64,000 nt of DNA from Paraplanobispora siamensis (GTDB taxonomy: Bacteria; Actinomycetota; Actinomycetes; Streptosporangiales; Streptosporangiaceae): positions 1 through 64,000 of the forward strand of contig NZ_BOOJ01000066.1 in NCBI RefSeq assembly GCF_016863175.1, given 5' to 3'. The notes below the pieces were generated by a model, which was not told where the DNA came from, did no database searches, and was given only the letters and a program-made list of their open reading frames with translations. The position numbers and the translations under genes are program-made. Shown here piece after piece: positions 17,852-25,691 of the stretch (positions are counted from its first letter, which is position 1; each line of letters starts with the position of its first letter).

Positions 17852-19174
17852 ATGAGTTCAGCCGGAGAGGGCCTGTCTCGTCCGCTGCCGGAGCAGGTCC
17901 GCTTACACGTCGTGGAGCTGGCATCCCAGATCCTCGGCTCGATGCCCGCCGCGTCGGTGCCGCCGCCGCTGCGCAACATCGCCAAGTTCGACCCGCGCAA
18001 GCGGGCCAGGCTGGGCGGCACGCCGATCGCCGCGCAGCTGGAGAACGACAAGGAGTTCCGCGAGGTCGTCGCCGAGGCGCTGGCCGCCGGCTGGCCGGAG
18101 CTGGTCGCCGGTCTGGCGGAGGGCTCCGTCCCCCCGGCCGCCGAGCCCGTCATGGTCGCCGCCGCCGCCTACCTCACCCGGCCGCCCGGCTGGGAGGAGA
18201 TGATCGAGACCGCCCGGGACGACCTCGAGCGCTCCGCGGCCGTCGCGGAGGGCTCCGCGCTGGAGCAGACGCTCGTACGGCTGCGCGAGCAGCTGGCGGC
18301 GCAGAAGACCTCCGCCAAGGAGGAGTCCGACCGGCTGCGCGAGCAGCTCAAGGCCGCCCGCGGGGAGATCTCCGACCTGCGCCGCAAGCTGCACGACGCC
18401 CGCGAGCGGGCCAAGGCGGCCGAGGCGCGGGCCGCGGCGATGGAGGAGGCCGCCCAGGAGGCCAAGACCGCCGCCGCCTCGGCGGGCAGCGCAGGGGAGA
18501 GCGAGCTGCGACGCCTGCGTGAGCGCCTGGCCGACTCCGAGCGGCAGCTGGAGGCCGCCCGCCGGGCCGCCCGCGAGGGCCGCAGCGTGGAGGACACCAG
18601 GGTCCGGCTGCTGCTTGACGCCCTCCAGGACGCCGCGGCCGGTCTGCGCCGGGAGCTGGCCCTGCCCTCCAGCATCATCAGGCCGGCCGACTCCGTCGCC
18701 TCGGTCACCCCGGGCAGCCCGGGGGTCCGGGCGGTGCCCGCTCGGGCGCTGGCCGACGACGATCCCGCGCTGCTCGACCAGTTGCTCACGCTGCCGCAGA
18801 TCCATGTGATCGTGGACGGCTACAACGTGACCAAGACCGGTTACGGCACGCTCACCCTGGCCGACCAGCGCAACCGACTGCTCACCGGGCTCGGCGCGCT
18901 GTACGCGCAGACCCGCACCGAGCTGACCTGCGTCTTCGACGGCGCCGAGCTGAACGGACCGGTGCCGGTCTCGGCCCCGCGGGGCGTGCGGGTGCTGTTC
19001 AGCGCGCCCGGGCAGATCGCCGACGACCTGATCCGCCAGCTGGTCCGGGCCGAGCCCGCCGGGCGCGCTCTGGCGGTCGTCTCCTCCGACCGGGAGGTGG
19101 CCGAGTCCGTGCGCCGGATGGGCGCCAGACCGGTCCCGGCCGGGCTGCTCCTCAAGCGCCTGGGCCGCGCCTGA
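17852..19174 (+). CDS. NYN (YacP-like) domain RNA-binding/nuclease protein
   Basis: A 440-residue protein: an N-terminal helical region, a long alanine-rich coiled coil (about residues 140-255) and a C-terminal NYN domain of the YacP type (VIVDGYNVTKT, CVFDGAE, VVSSDREVAESV) carrying the acidic residues of the PIN-like nuclease fold. YacP (Rae1) of Bacillus is a ribosome-associated mRNA endonuclease; the actinobacterial version differs by this coiled-coil extension. Start is ATG 17852, or GTG 17849 just before it, behind TAGGGG. Confidence 0.88.
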   Translation: MSSAGEGLSRPLPEQVRLHVVELASQILGSMPAASVPPPLRNIAKFDPRKRARLGGTPIAAQLENDKEFREVVAEALAAGWPELVAGLAEGSVPPAAEPVMVAAAAYLTRPPGWEEMIETARDDLERSAAVAEGSALEQTLVRLREQLAAQKTSAKEESDRLREQLKAARGEISDLRRKLHDARERAKAAEARAAAMEEAAQEAKTAAASAGSAGESELRRLRERLADSERQLEAARRAAREGRSVEDTRVRLLLDALQDAAAGLRRELALPSSIIRPADSVASVTPGSPGVRAVPARALADDDPALLDQLLTLPQIHVIVDGYNVTKTGYGTLTLADQRNRLLTGLGALYAQTRTELTCVFDGAELNGPVPVSAPRGVRVLFSAPGQIADDLIRQLVRAEPAGRALAVVSSDREVAESVRRMGARPVPAGLLLKRLGRA

Positions 19175-19354
19175 CCCTCCGGTCCGACCGGAATTGCGGA
19201 CCTGCTCCTCGGCGCCTGTGCGACGGTCCGTTCAGGCCCTTCGCGGAGGGGCGGCGGGGCCGTACGCAGGGACGACGGGCGCGGATCCGGTAGCAGATAC
19301 GCATCGGTAGGGGCTAAAACATCCGAAAAGGTGAGTTAGGCCTTACCAATTCTG

Positions 19355-19360
19355 TACTAT
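19355..19360 (+). promoter_or_regulatory. -10 box of NlpC/P60 promoter
   Basis: TACTAT preceded by TG (extended -10) lies 35 bases before the GTG start of the hydrolase. Just upstream, GAGTTAGGCCTTACC at 19334-19348 forms an imperfect palindrome over the expected -35 region. Confidence 0.45.
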
Positions 19361-19394
19361 TTCGCCCAGGTCTTTGCGCGGGAGGGGCGTCGTC

Positions 19395-20396
19395 GTGACC
19401 GTGGCGGGTATGCCGAAGAGTTCCGGGCGGATGCCTGTGGCGGCCGGACTGGTGCTTGCGGCCCTCCTGCTGCCCCTCCTGCCGGTCGGCGGCGCCTCCG
19501 CCGAGCCGAAGCCGACGATCGCCGAGGCCAAGAAGAAGCTGGAGAAGCTCAACCACGAGGCCGACAAGATCGTTGAGAAGTACAACCAGGCCGGCGAGAA
19601 ACTGAAGCGGGCCAAGAAGAAGTACCAGGAGCTCAACGCCGACCTCACGCGCCAGAACGCGAAGGTCTCCGGGCTGCGCAAGGAACTGGTCACGATGGCC
19701 GTCAGCACCTACCAGGTGGGGGGCGTGACCGGCTGGGAGACCATGTTCACCCAGCCCGACCCCGGCTCGATGCTGAGCGGCCTGGCGACGGTCGACCAGA
19801 TGTCGGCCTCGCGGGCCCAGTCCCTCAACGCCTTCGACGAGGCCAACAAGGCCCTGCGGACGAGCAGGGACAAGGCCAAGGACGCTCTGGCCGAGGCCGA
19901 CGCGACGCGCGACGAGCTGGCCGAGGAGAAGGCCAAGGCCGACAAGATGGTCAAGGCGCAGACCAAGCTCCTGCGCGAGCTGGGCGCCTTCAAGACCGGC
20001 GACCCCAACAGCACGGGCATCGCCTACACCGGACCGGCCTCCGGCAACGCCCGCTCGGCGCTGGACTTCGCCTTCGCCCAGGTCGGCAAGCCGTACCAGT
20101 ACGGCGGCACCGGGCCCGGCGGCTGGGACTGCTCCGGTCTCGTCCAGGCCGCCTGGCGCGCCGGAGGGGTCAGCCTCCCCCGGACCACCTGGGAGCAGTG
20201 GAGCTGGGGCGCCAGCCGCAAGGTCTCCCTGGACGACCTCCAGCCCGGAGACCTGATCTTCAGCGAGGGCCTGGGGCACGTGAGCCTCTACGCCGGCAAC
20301 GGGCAGATCGTCCACGCCCCCCAGACCGGGGACGTCGTCAAGGTCGTCAGCCTGTCGTCCTACGGCCGCCGTCTCGTCGGCGCGGTCCGTCCCTGA
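19395..20396 (+). CDS. secreted NlpC/P60 endopeptidase with coiled coil (RipA-like)
   Basis: A 333-residue peptidoglycan hydrolase with a signal peptide ending ASA-EPKP, two coiled-coil helices (about residues 40-200) and a C-terminal NlpC/P60 domain: Cys246 in WDCSGLV, His295 in GHVSLYAG and His307 in VHAP. It should cut the D-Glu-mDAP bond in the stem peptide; the coiled coil is typically autoinhibitory or recruits activators. GTG 19395 is chosen because GGGAGGGG lies seven bases upstream; TTG 19374 would precede that site. It has no riboswitch, unlike the second NlpC/P60 gene. Confidence 0.93.
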   Translation: MTVAGMPKSSGRMPVAAGLVLAALLLPLLPVGGASAEPKPTIAEAKKKLEKLNHEADKIVEKYNQAGEKLKRAKKKYQELNADLTRQNAKVSGLRKELVTMAVSTYQVGGVTGWETMFTQPDPGSMLSGLATVDQMSASRAQSLNAFDEANKALRTSRDKAKDALAEADATRDELAEEKAKADKMVKAQTKLLRELGAFKTGDPNSTGIAYTGPASGNARSALDFAFAQVGKPYQYGGTGPGGWDCSGLVQAAWRAGGVSLPRTTWEQWSWGASRKVSLDDLQPGDLIFSEGLGHVSLYAGNGQIVHAPQTGDVVKVVSLSSYGRRLVGAVRP

Positions 20397-20890
20397 CCCC
20401 CGGATTCACCGGGCCTTGACAGCATTCCTTTTCCGTGGACCGCGCCTTTCCGGGCATTTCCGGACCCCGGGACGATAAATGCCGGAACGCCTCTCCGTAA
20501 ATATCGATCTCCGTTCCGCCCTCCGGCGGAGGCGACCATAAATCCGTAGGGACCGTTCCACGGCGACCTCGGCGTTCACCCCGCGACGCTGCGGAAGGAC
20601 GCCCGGAGCGGCGGCGGAAAAGCGTCCCGCGGGTGGGCGGGGAAAGCCGGTGCGGAAATGCCGTGTGGCGGTGAAGCGTCGGCGGAGGCCTCCCGGGAAT
20701 GAAGCGGTCGTTTCAATTCCGCGCCGGTGACGCGTCGTGTCGGCGCGTCCGCGTTCCGGAGACCTTCTCGGTCGGGTGAAACCCTTCCAGCCGCTCCGAA
20801 ACCCTTTTCGAGTCGTGCTCATATCCAGCGCTTCTCTGTCCGGACCCCTTGATCATCTACGGTGGCGCCGGGAACAAGATCATTACTGGT
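20397..20890. other. gene-free intergenic region upstream of riboswitch leader
   Basis: About 490 bases with noticeably lower GC than the flanks and no reading frame with a ribosome site and normal codon use on either strand. I see no hairpin terminator for the preceding gene. Confidence 0.5.
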
Positions 20891-20914
20891 GTGACTCATG
20901 TGACGGAAGTGACG
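20891..20914 (+). promoter_or_regulatory. three GTGAC direct repeats, 9-bp period
   Basis: GTGAC occurs at 20891, 20900 and 20909, exactly nine bases apart, and once more at 20940. Spaced GTnAC direct repeats are the form of site bound by the MtrA response regulator, which controls cell-wall hydrolases in actinobacteria. Assignment to MtrA is an inference. Confidence 0.4.
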
Positions 20915-21173
20915 TTTTTCAGGATCCACTCCTGGGAATGTGACGAGAGTCATATTGAGACAGCGGAACTGCCGATTGCGCAGGGGTTATGGATCTGTGA
21001 TCAAGGCGGAGCGACCCACTCCCGATGGGGAATGCTTTGCTGAAATTTACTGATCCGAGTACCTTCTGGCGTCGCGGCGAGCAAGCCATGCCGTCGCACT
21101 GAATGTCGGCCCCTCCAGTGCCGATGTCCGCATAGAAATCCATCCGGCCGCCCGAAGCGCCAATGAGGCGAAA

Positions 21174-21314
21174 GCGGCCTGCCGAATCCGTGCAGCCAGG
21201 AGGCACGGAACCGGGGACCCACCAGGCACGAGCCCGTGACCAGGGGTGAATCGGCATTGCCATGCCGTAGGGCGTCTTCCCTGCCCGAATCCGTCAGCTA
21301 ACCCGGTAGGCATC
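21174..21314 (+). ncRNA. c-di-AMP riboswitch (ydaO/yuaA type)
   Basis: The region carries the conserved ydaO blocks in order: CCGAATCCG (21182-21190), ACGGAACCGGGGACCCA, GGGGTGAATC (21243-21252), CCGTAGGGCG, then CCCGAATCCGTCAGC and TAACCCGGTAGGC. Closing stem P1 pairs 21177-21183 with 21305-21311 (seven pairs, one G-U). In actinobacteria this class controls cell-wall hydrolases in response to cyclic di-AMP, and an NlpC/P60 gene follows. Only about 15 bases separate the aptamer from the Shine-Dalgarno and I see no terminator hairpin, so control may act on translation initiation. Confidence 0.92.
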
Positions 21315-21337
21315 AGTGGAAGTCCCAAGGAGAAATC

Positions 21338-21919
21338 CTGTCTACAACCCTGCACAATCCCTGCTCGTCACGCCTTTTCCGCCTTTCCATCGGCGGACTC
21401 GCCCTCAGTCTGACCGCCTCAGCCGGAGCGGTCATGATGAACTCCACAGCGGCGCAGGCGAAGACGGACAGCGCGACAGCGGCACAGGTCAAGGCCATCG
21501 TGGGAGCCGAGGCGAGCGCCAAGGTCAAGGTCACGATGAGCCGGGCCGCGCGGCAGAAGGCGAGAGCCGCCAAAGCCGTCGCGACGGCCAAGAAGAAGGT
21601 CGGCGCCCCCTACCGCTGGGGAGCCAGCGGTCCCGGTGCGTTCGACTGCTCCGGACTGGTCCAGTACTCGTGGCGCTCGGCGGGAGTCAAGCTCCCCAGG
21701 GTCACCTACAGCCAGTACCGGGCCGTCAGGAAGAAGGTCTCGTGGAGCAACCTGCGCCCCGGTGACCTGCTCTTCTTCCGCGGTAAGGGTCACGTCGGCA
21801 TGTACGTCGGCAAGGGGAGGATGGTCCACTCGCCGAGCAGCGGCAAGACCGTCCGGATCGTGAGCCTGAAGGGCTGGTACAGGTCGTCCTTCTCGGGAGC
21901 GGTCCGTCCCGGCGGTTGA
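21338..21919 (+). CDS. secreted NlpC/P60 hydrolase, probable CTG start
   Basis: A 193-residue peptidoglycan endopeptidase. The catalytic triad is Cys104 (FDCSGLVQY), His152 (GHVGMYVG) and His164 (VHSP). From the first ATG (21434) the protein would have no signal peptide. Reading back in frame gives a good one (RLFRLSIGGLALSLTASAGA) starting at CTG 21338, with AAGGAG five bases upstream and no ATG, GTG or TTG available. The gene follows the c-di-AMP riboswitch, so wall hydrolysis is probably tied to that second messenger. A strong terminator at 21927-21966 closes the unit. Confidence 0.88.
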   Translation: MSTTLHNPCSSRLFRLSIGGLALSLTASAGAVMMNSTAAQAKTDSATAAQVKAIVGAEASAKVKVTMSRAARQKARAAKAVATAKKKVGAPYRWGASGPGAFDCSGLVQYSWRSAGVKLPRVTYSQYRAVRKKVSWSNLRPGDLLFFRGKGHVGMYVGKGRMVHSPSSGKTVRIVSLKGWYRSSFSGAVRPGG

Positions 21920-21926
21920 TCCGGTC

Positions 21927-21966
21927 GAAGGCCCCGTCCGGCTCTGTGGAGCCGGGCGGGGCCTTC
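21927..21966 (+). terminator. intrinsic terminator-like hairpin
   Basis: An 18-bp stem with one G-U pair (21927-21944 with 21949-21966) and a TGTG loop begins eight bases after the hydrolase stop. No U-tract follows. Confidence 0.85.
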
Positions 21967-22116
21967 CCCGCCGGTACGGGAGAACGCCCGGACCGGGTCC
22001 TGTTATGGTCCTTGTGTCCGGAGCCCATCCCGCGTCCGGAGTCCGTTCCCGTGTCCGCAGCCCCTCCCCGTGTCCGCAGCCCCATCCCTCCGCGCAGCGC
22101 AGGAGCCGCCGATCCG

Positions 22117-22929
22117 ATGTCCGTCCCGCGCAGCCGCCGCGCCGTACTGGCCGGGACGCTGGCACTGGCGGGAGCCACGCTGGCCGCCGGGGACGCGCCG
22201 GTCGGACGGGAACCGTGGCCCGGCGCGAAGGTGCTCCGCGGCGAGCGCTACGTCGTCATCGGCCACCGGATCCACTCCGGCCTGCTGGCCGATCTGGCCG
22301 CCAGGGCCGAGCGGGCCCGCCGCAAGGTCGCCGCGGTCTGGGGGCCGGTCCGCCCGGTGATCCTGTTCCCGGAGACCGACGCCGGGGCCGAGATCCTCGC
22401 CGGCGCCGGCGCCAGCGACGGGCTGGCCGCGATGGCCACCGCCGACCGGGTGATCGTCGTGCCGAGCGGCTACGCCAGGCTGAGCCGGATCGGCAGGGAC
22501 GTGGTCATCGCCCACGAGCTGACCCACGTGGCCACCGGGGCGACAAGGGGCGGGCGGGTGCCGACGTGGCTGTCGGAGGGGTTCGCCGACTACGTCGGAT
22601 ACTCCGGCAGCGGACTGGACGTGCGTACGGTGGCCGCCGAACTCGTCCGGGAAGTGCGGGCGGGCACCCTGCCCGACGGCCTGCCCGGTCCCGCCGACTT
22701 CGCCCCCGGCGCCGCGCGGCTGCCCCAGGTCTACGAGGAGGCCTGGCTCGCCTGCCGCTACATCGCCGGGCGTTTCGGCGAGCGGGCCCTCGTGAGGCTC
22801 TACGGCGGCCCCCCGCCCGGCGGAGCCGGTACCCCTTCCCGCGGCGGCGACGTCGAGGCCGTGCTCGGGCTGTCCCCGGCCGCCTTCACCGCCGGCTGGC
22901 GCGACTACCTCCGCCGGGAACTCGGCTGA
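22117..22929 (+). CDS. secreted HExxH metallopeptidase (peptidase MA-like)
   Basis: A 270-residue gluzincin-type zinc protease. The active site is HELTH (His133, Glu134, His137) with the third ligand Glu154 in WLSEGFADY. The N-terminus has twin arginines and a hydrophobic stretch (SRRAVLAGTLALAGATLA), a possible Tat signal. ATG 22117 is preceded by AGGAG about 11 bases upstream; the frame remains open further upstream but would cross low-complexity repeat sequence. The substrate is unknown. Confidence 0.85.
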   Translation: MSVPRSRRAVLAGTLALAGATLAAGDAPVGREPWPGAKVLRGERYVVIGHRIHSGLLADLAARAERARRKVAAVWGPVRPVILFPETDAGAEILAGAGASDGLAAMATADRVIVVPSGYARLSRIGRDVVIAHELTHVATGATRGGRVPTWLSEGFADYVGYSGSGLDVRTVAAELVREVRAGTLPDGLPGPADFAPGAARLPQVYEEAWLACRYIAGRFGERALVRLYGGPPPGGAGTPSRGGDVEAVLGLSPAAFTAGWRDYLRRELG

Positions 22930-23030
22930 GCCCTCCGGCTCGTGATCCTCTAGGTTCGAGATGCCGGAACGGCATGGGACGAAGGCGGCGGGACGGGCGG
23001 CGCGGGAGACCGTACGGCCCGCGCGGCGGA

Positions 23031-23207
23031 CGGGAGCGGTGAACGGCCGATGGGGCGCGTGGAAGCGGCGGGCGGACCTGCGGGACCCGGGGAAGCGGCG
23101 AGCGGGCCGACGGGGCGCGTGGAAGCGATGGGCGGACCTGCGGGACGCGGGGAAGCGGTGAGCGGATCCGCGGGACGCGGGGAAGCGGTGAGCGGCCGAT
23201 GAGCCGG
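23031..23207. repeat. 30-bp tandem repeat upstream of M48 gene
   Basis: About six degenerate copies with an exact 30-bp period (starts at 23031, 23061, 23091, 23121, 23151 and 23181), each beginning like GGAAGCGGYGAGCGG. The array runs into the start codon of the next gene at 23199. It also keeps short frames open on both strands, which I read as a consequence of the repeat, not coding. Confidence 0.85.
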
Positions 23208-24476
23208 AGCACGGCGCAGGCGCCCTCGGGGGTGCGAGCGGCGGGGTGGGCTCTGGTGGCCCTCGGGGCGGCCACGCTGGCGGTCGTGGCGTTCACCACG
23301 CCGTGGCGGCCGCTGCCCTCCGGTGCGCCGCCGGTCGCGCCGGACCCGTCCCGCGACTTCACCGCCGAGCAGATCGCCCGCTCGGCGGCCTTCGACGCGG
23401 CGGTGGGCCCGCCCGCCTACCTCTCGCTCGGCCTGACCCTGGTGACGGCCGGGCTGCTGGTGGCCACCCCCGTCGGAGCGCGGCTGCTGGGCCGGCTGAG
23501 GGGGCCGTGGTGGCTGCGGGTGCTGCTCGGCGTCGTGGCCGTGACGGTGGCCGTGGAGATCGTGCGCTGGCCGCTCGGCATGTGGCAGGAGACCCATCTG
23601 CGCGACTACGGCCTGTCCACCCAGACCTGGCTGACCTGGAGCGCCGACCGCATCAAGAGCATCGGCATCAGGACCGGGCTGATCGCCGTCATGGTGCTCG
23701 CCGTGGTGGCGCTCGCCCGGCGCATGCGGCGCTGGTGGATCCCCGCCGCGCTCGGCGCCTTCACCCTGACGGTGGCCGCCTCGTTCGTCTACCCGGTGCT
23801 GATCGAGCCGGTCTTCAACGACTTCACCCCGATGGCCGCCGGGCCCCTGCGCGACGATCTGCTGGCCATGGCCGCCCGCGACGGCGTGCCGGTGGAGGAC
23901 GTCCTGGTGGCCGACGCCTCCCGCAGGACCACCGCGCTCAACGCCTACGTCTCCGGGTTCGGGGCCACCCGCAGGATCGTGGTCTACGACACGCTGCTCA
24001 AGGCGCCCGCCGAGGAGGTGAAGCTGGTCGTGGCCCACGAGCTCGGTCACGCCGACAACGGGGACGTGCTGTACGGCACGCTGGTCGGCGGGCTGGGCGC
24101 GGCCTGCGGGGCGTGCCTGCTCTATCTCGTGACCTCCGCGGGGGTCGTACGGCGGCGCAGCGGCGTCGCCTCGGTCGCCGACCCCGCCGCGGCGGGCCTG
24201 CTGGTCGGGCTGGTGAGCCTGGCCACGGTGCTGTCCGGTCCCGTGCAGAACGTGGTCAGCAGGCAGGTCGAGGCCCGCGCCGACGCCCACGCACTGGACC
24301 TGACCCGGGATCCGGCGATGTTCACCGCCATGCAGAAGCGACTCGCAATATCCAACATTTCTGATTTGTCGCCGGATGTCGTTGAATATGTTCTTTATGC
24401 CTCCCATCCTGCGATACCCGAGCGCATCGCCATGGCACGCTCGTGGGCAGCGCTGAACGGCATGCCGGAGCCGTGA
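23199..24476 (+). CDS. M48 family (Ste24-like) membrane zinc protease
   Basis: A 425-residue integral membrane protease with about six hydrophobic helices, active site HELGH (His280, Glu281, His284) and third ligand Glu358 in EARAD. Ste24/HtpX relatives degrade or process membrane proteins. The start lies inside the end of the 30-bp repeat array and its Shine-Dalgarno is weak (GAAGCGGTGAG). Codon use changes near the 3' end: about 24340-24420 is much richer in A and T than the rest. The stop overlaps the start of the glycosyltransferase by four bases (GTGA). Confidence 0.92.
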   Translation: MSRSTAQAPSGVRAAGWALVALGAATLAVVAFTTPWRPLPSGAPPVAPDPSRDFTAEQIARSAAFDAAVGPPAYLSLGLTLVTAGLLVATPVGARLLGRLRGPWWLRVLLGVVAVTVAVEIVRWPLGMWQETHLRDYGLSTQTWLTWSADRIKSIGIRTGLIAVMVLAVVALARRMRRWWIPAALGAFTLTVAASFVYPVLIEPVFNDFTPMAAGPLRDDLLAMAARDGVPVEDVLVADASRRTTALNAYVSGFGATRRIVVYDTLLKAPAEEVKLVVAHELGHADNGDVLYGTLVGGLGAACGACLLYLVTSAGVVRRRSGVASVADPAAAGLLVGLVSLATVLSGPVQNVVSRQVEARADAHALDLTRDPAMFTAMQKRLAISNISDLSPDVVEYVLYASHPAIPERIAMARSWAALNGMPEP

Positions 24477-25627
24477 AGCGCACACTGATCGTCACCAACG
24501 ACTTCCCGCCCCGCCCGGGCGGCATCCAGTCGTTCGTGCACGGGCTGGCCGCCTGCCTGCCCCCGGAGTCGGTGGTCGTCTACGCGTCCCGCTGGCCCGG
24601 CTGCGAGGACTTCGACGCGCGCCAGCCGTACCCCGTCGTGCGCCACCCCACCTCGCTGATGCTCCCCACCCGCGCGGTCGCCCGCCGGGCCGGGGAACTG
24701 GTCGCGCGCTTCGGGTGCGAGACGGCGGTCTTCGGCGCCGCGGCTCCGCTGGGCCTGCTGGCGCCGCGGATGCGCGCGGCCGGGGTGGGGCGCGTCATCA
24801 TGCTCACCCACGGTCACGAGGCGTCCTGGGCGCGGGTCCCGGTCGCCCGCCGGCTGCTGGCCAGGATCGGCGCCCACGCGGACGTGGTCACCTATCTGGG
24901 GGAGTACACGCGGCGGCTGCTGGCCACGGTGATCCCCGACGGCAAGCTGGTACGGCTGACGCCCGGCGTGGACACCGAGGTGTTCTCCCCGGAGGCCGCT
25001 CCTACCCGGTCCGGTCCGGGAGACTCCGCGCTTCCCCGCGTCCTGGCCGCCCTCGGGGCCGGGCCGGTGGTCGTCTGCGTCTCCCGGCTGGTGCCGCGCA
25101 AGGGCCAGGACGTCCTGATCCGCGCCTGGCCCCGGGTGCTGCGGGCCGTGCCGGAGGCGAAGCTGCTGCTGGTGGGCGGCGGGCCGTACCGGGGGAGGCT
25201 GGAGCGCCTGGCCGCCTCCCTGGGCCTGGGCTCGTCGGTCGTGCTGACCGGCTCGGTGGACGCCGCCGACCTGCCCCGGTTCTTCGCTCTCGGGGACGTG
25301 TTCGCCATGCCGTGCCGTACCCGGCTGGGCGGCATCGACGTGGAGGGGCTCGGCATCGTCTATCTGGAGGCCTCGGCCAGCGGCCTGCCGGTCGTGGCGG
25401 GCTCGTCGGGAGGCGCGCCCGACGCGGTGGTGCACGGCGAGACCGGCCTCGTCGTGGACGGCACCTCGCCGCGGGAGGTGGGGGAGGCCCTGGTCGGCCT
25501 GCTCGGCGACCCGGACCGCGCCCGCGCGATGGGCCGGCGCGGGCGTGAGTGGGTGGCCCGGGAGTGGGGCTGGGACCTGGTCGCCGCCCGGTTCGCCGAG
25601 CTGCTCGAACCGGCGCAGACGCCGTAG
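24473..25627 (+). CDS. GT4 glycosyltransferase (PimB-like mannosyltransferase)
   Basis: A 384-residue GT-B fold retaining glycosyltransferase. The N-terminal acceptor region reads NDFPPRPGGIQSFVHGL and the nucleotide-sugar site includes VSRLVPRKGQDVLI and the EX7E-like stretch around VEGLGIVYLEASASGLPVV. This resembles PimB', the GDP-mannose-dependent enzyme that adds the second mannose to phosphatidylinositol in actinobacteria. GTG 24473 overlaps the M48 stop; a start at 24443 would extend 30 bases into that gene. Both genes act at the membrane and are translationally coupled. Confidence 0.88.
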   Translation: MKRTLIVTNDFPPRPGGIQSFVHGLAACLPPESVVVYASRWPGCEDFDARQPYPVVRHPTSLMLPTRAVARRAGELVARFGCETAVFGAAAPLGLLAPRMRAAGVGRVIMLTHGHEASWARVPVARRLLARIGAHADVVTYLGEYTRRLLATVIPDGKLVRLTPGVDTEVFSPEAAPTRSGPGDSALPRVLAALGAGPVVVCVSRLVPRKGQDVLIRAWPRVLRAVPEAKLLLVGGGPYRGRLERLAASLGLGSSVVLTGSVDAADLPRFFALGDVFAMPCRTRLGGIDVEGLGIVYLEASASGLPVVAGSSGGAPDAVVHGETGLVVDGTSPREVGEALVGLLGDPDRARAMGRRGREWVAREWGWDLVAARFAELLEPAQTP

Positions 25628-25646
25628 CCCCGGGTCGTCCCTGGCC

Positions 25647-25691
25647 GGATCGCCCCCTGTTGAATCACCCCTTGCCGGATCACCCCTTGGT
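25647..25691. repeat. 15-bp tandem repeat over permease stop codon
   Basis: Three copies with a 15-bp period (25647, 25662 and 25677), of the form GGATCACCCCTTGCC. The last copy contains the stop codon of the permease gene, so the array starts at the gene's last codons and continues downstream. Confidence 0.75.

Noticed and set aside
20849-21043. A 64-residue frame before the riboswitch
   Set aside because: It lies over promoter-like repeats and the leader, starts at TTG without a Shine-Dalgarno and has atypical codon use.
22961-23161. Short open frames with decapeptide repeats over the 30-bp array
   Set aside because: A 30-bp unit keeps frames open automatically; no ribosome site and no similarity on either strand.
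23031-23207. Possible CRISPR array
   Set aside because: The repeat is contiguous with no unique spacers between units, and no cas genes are present. The same applies to the other tandem arrays.
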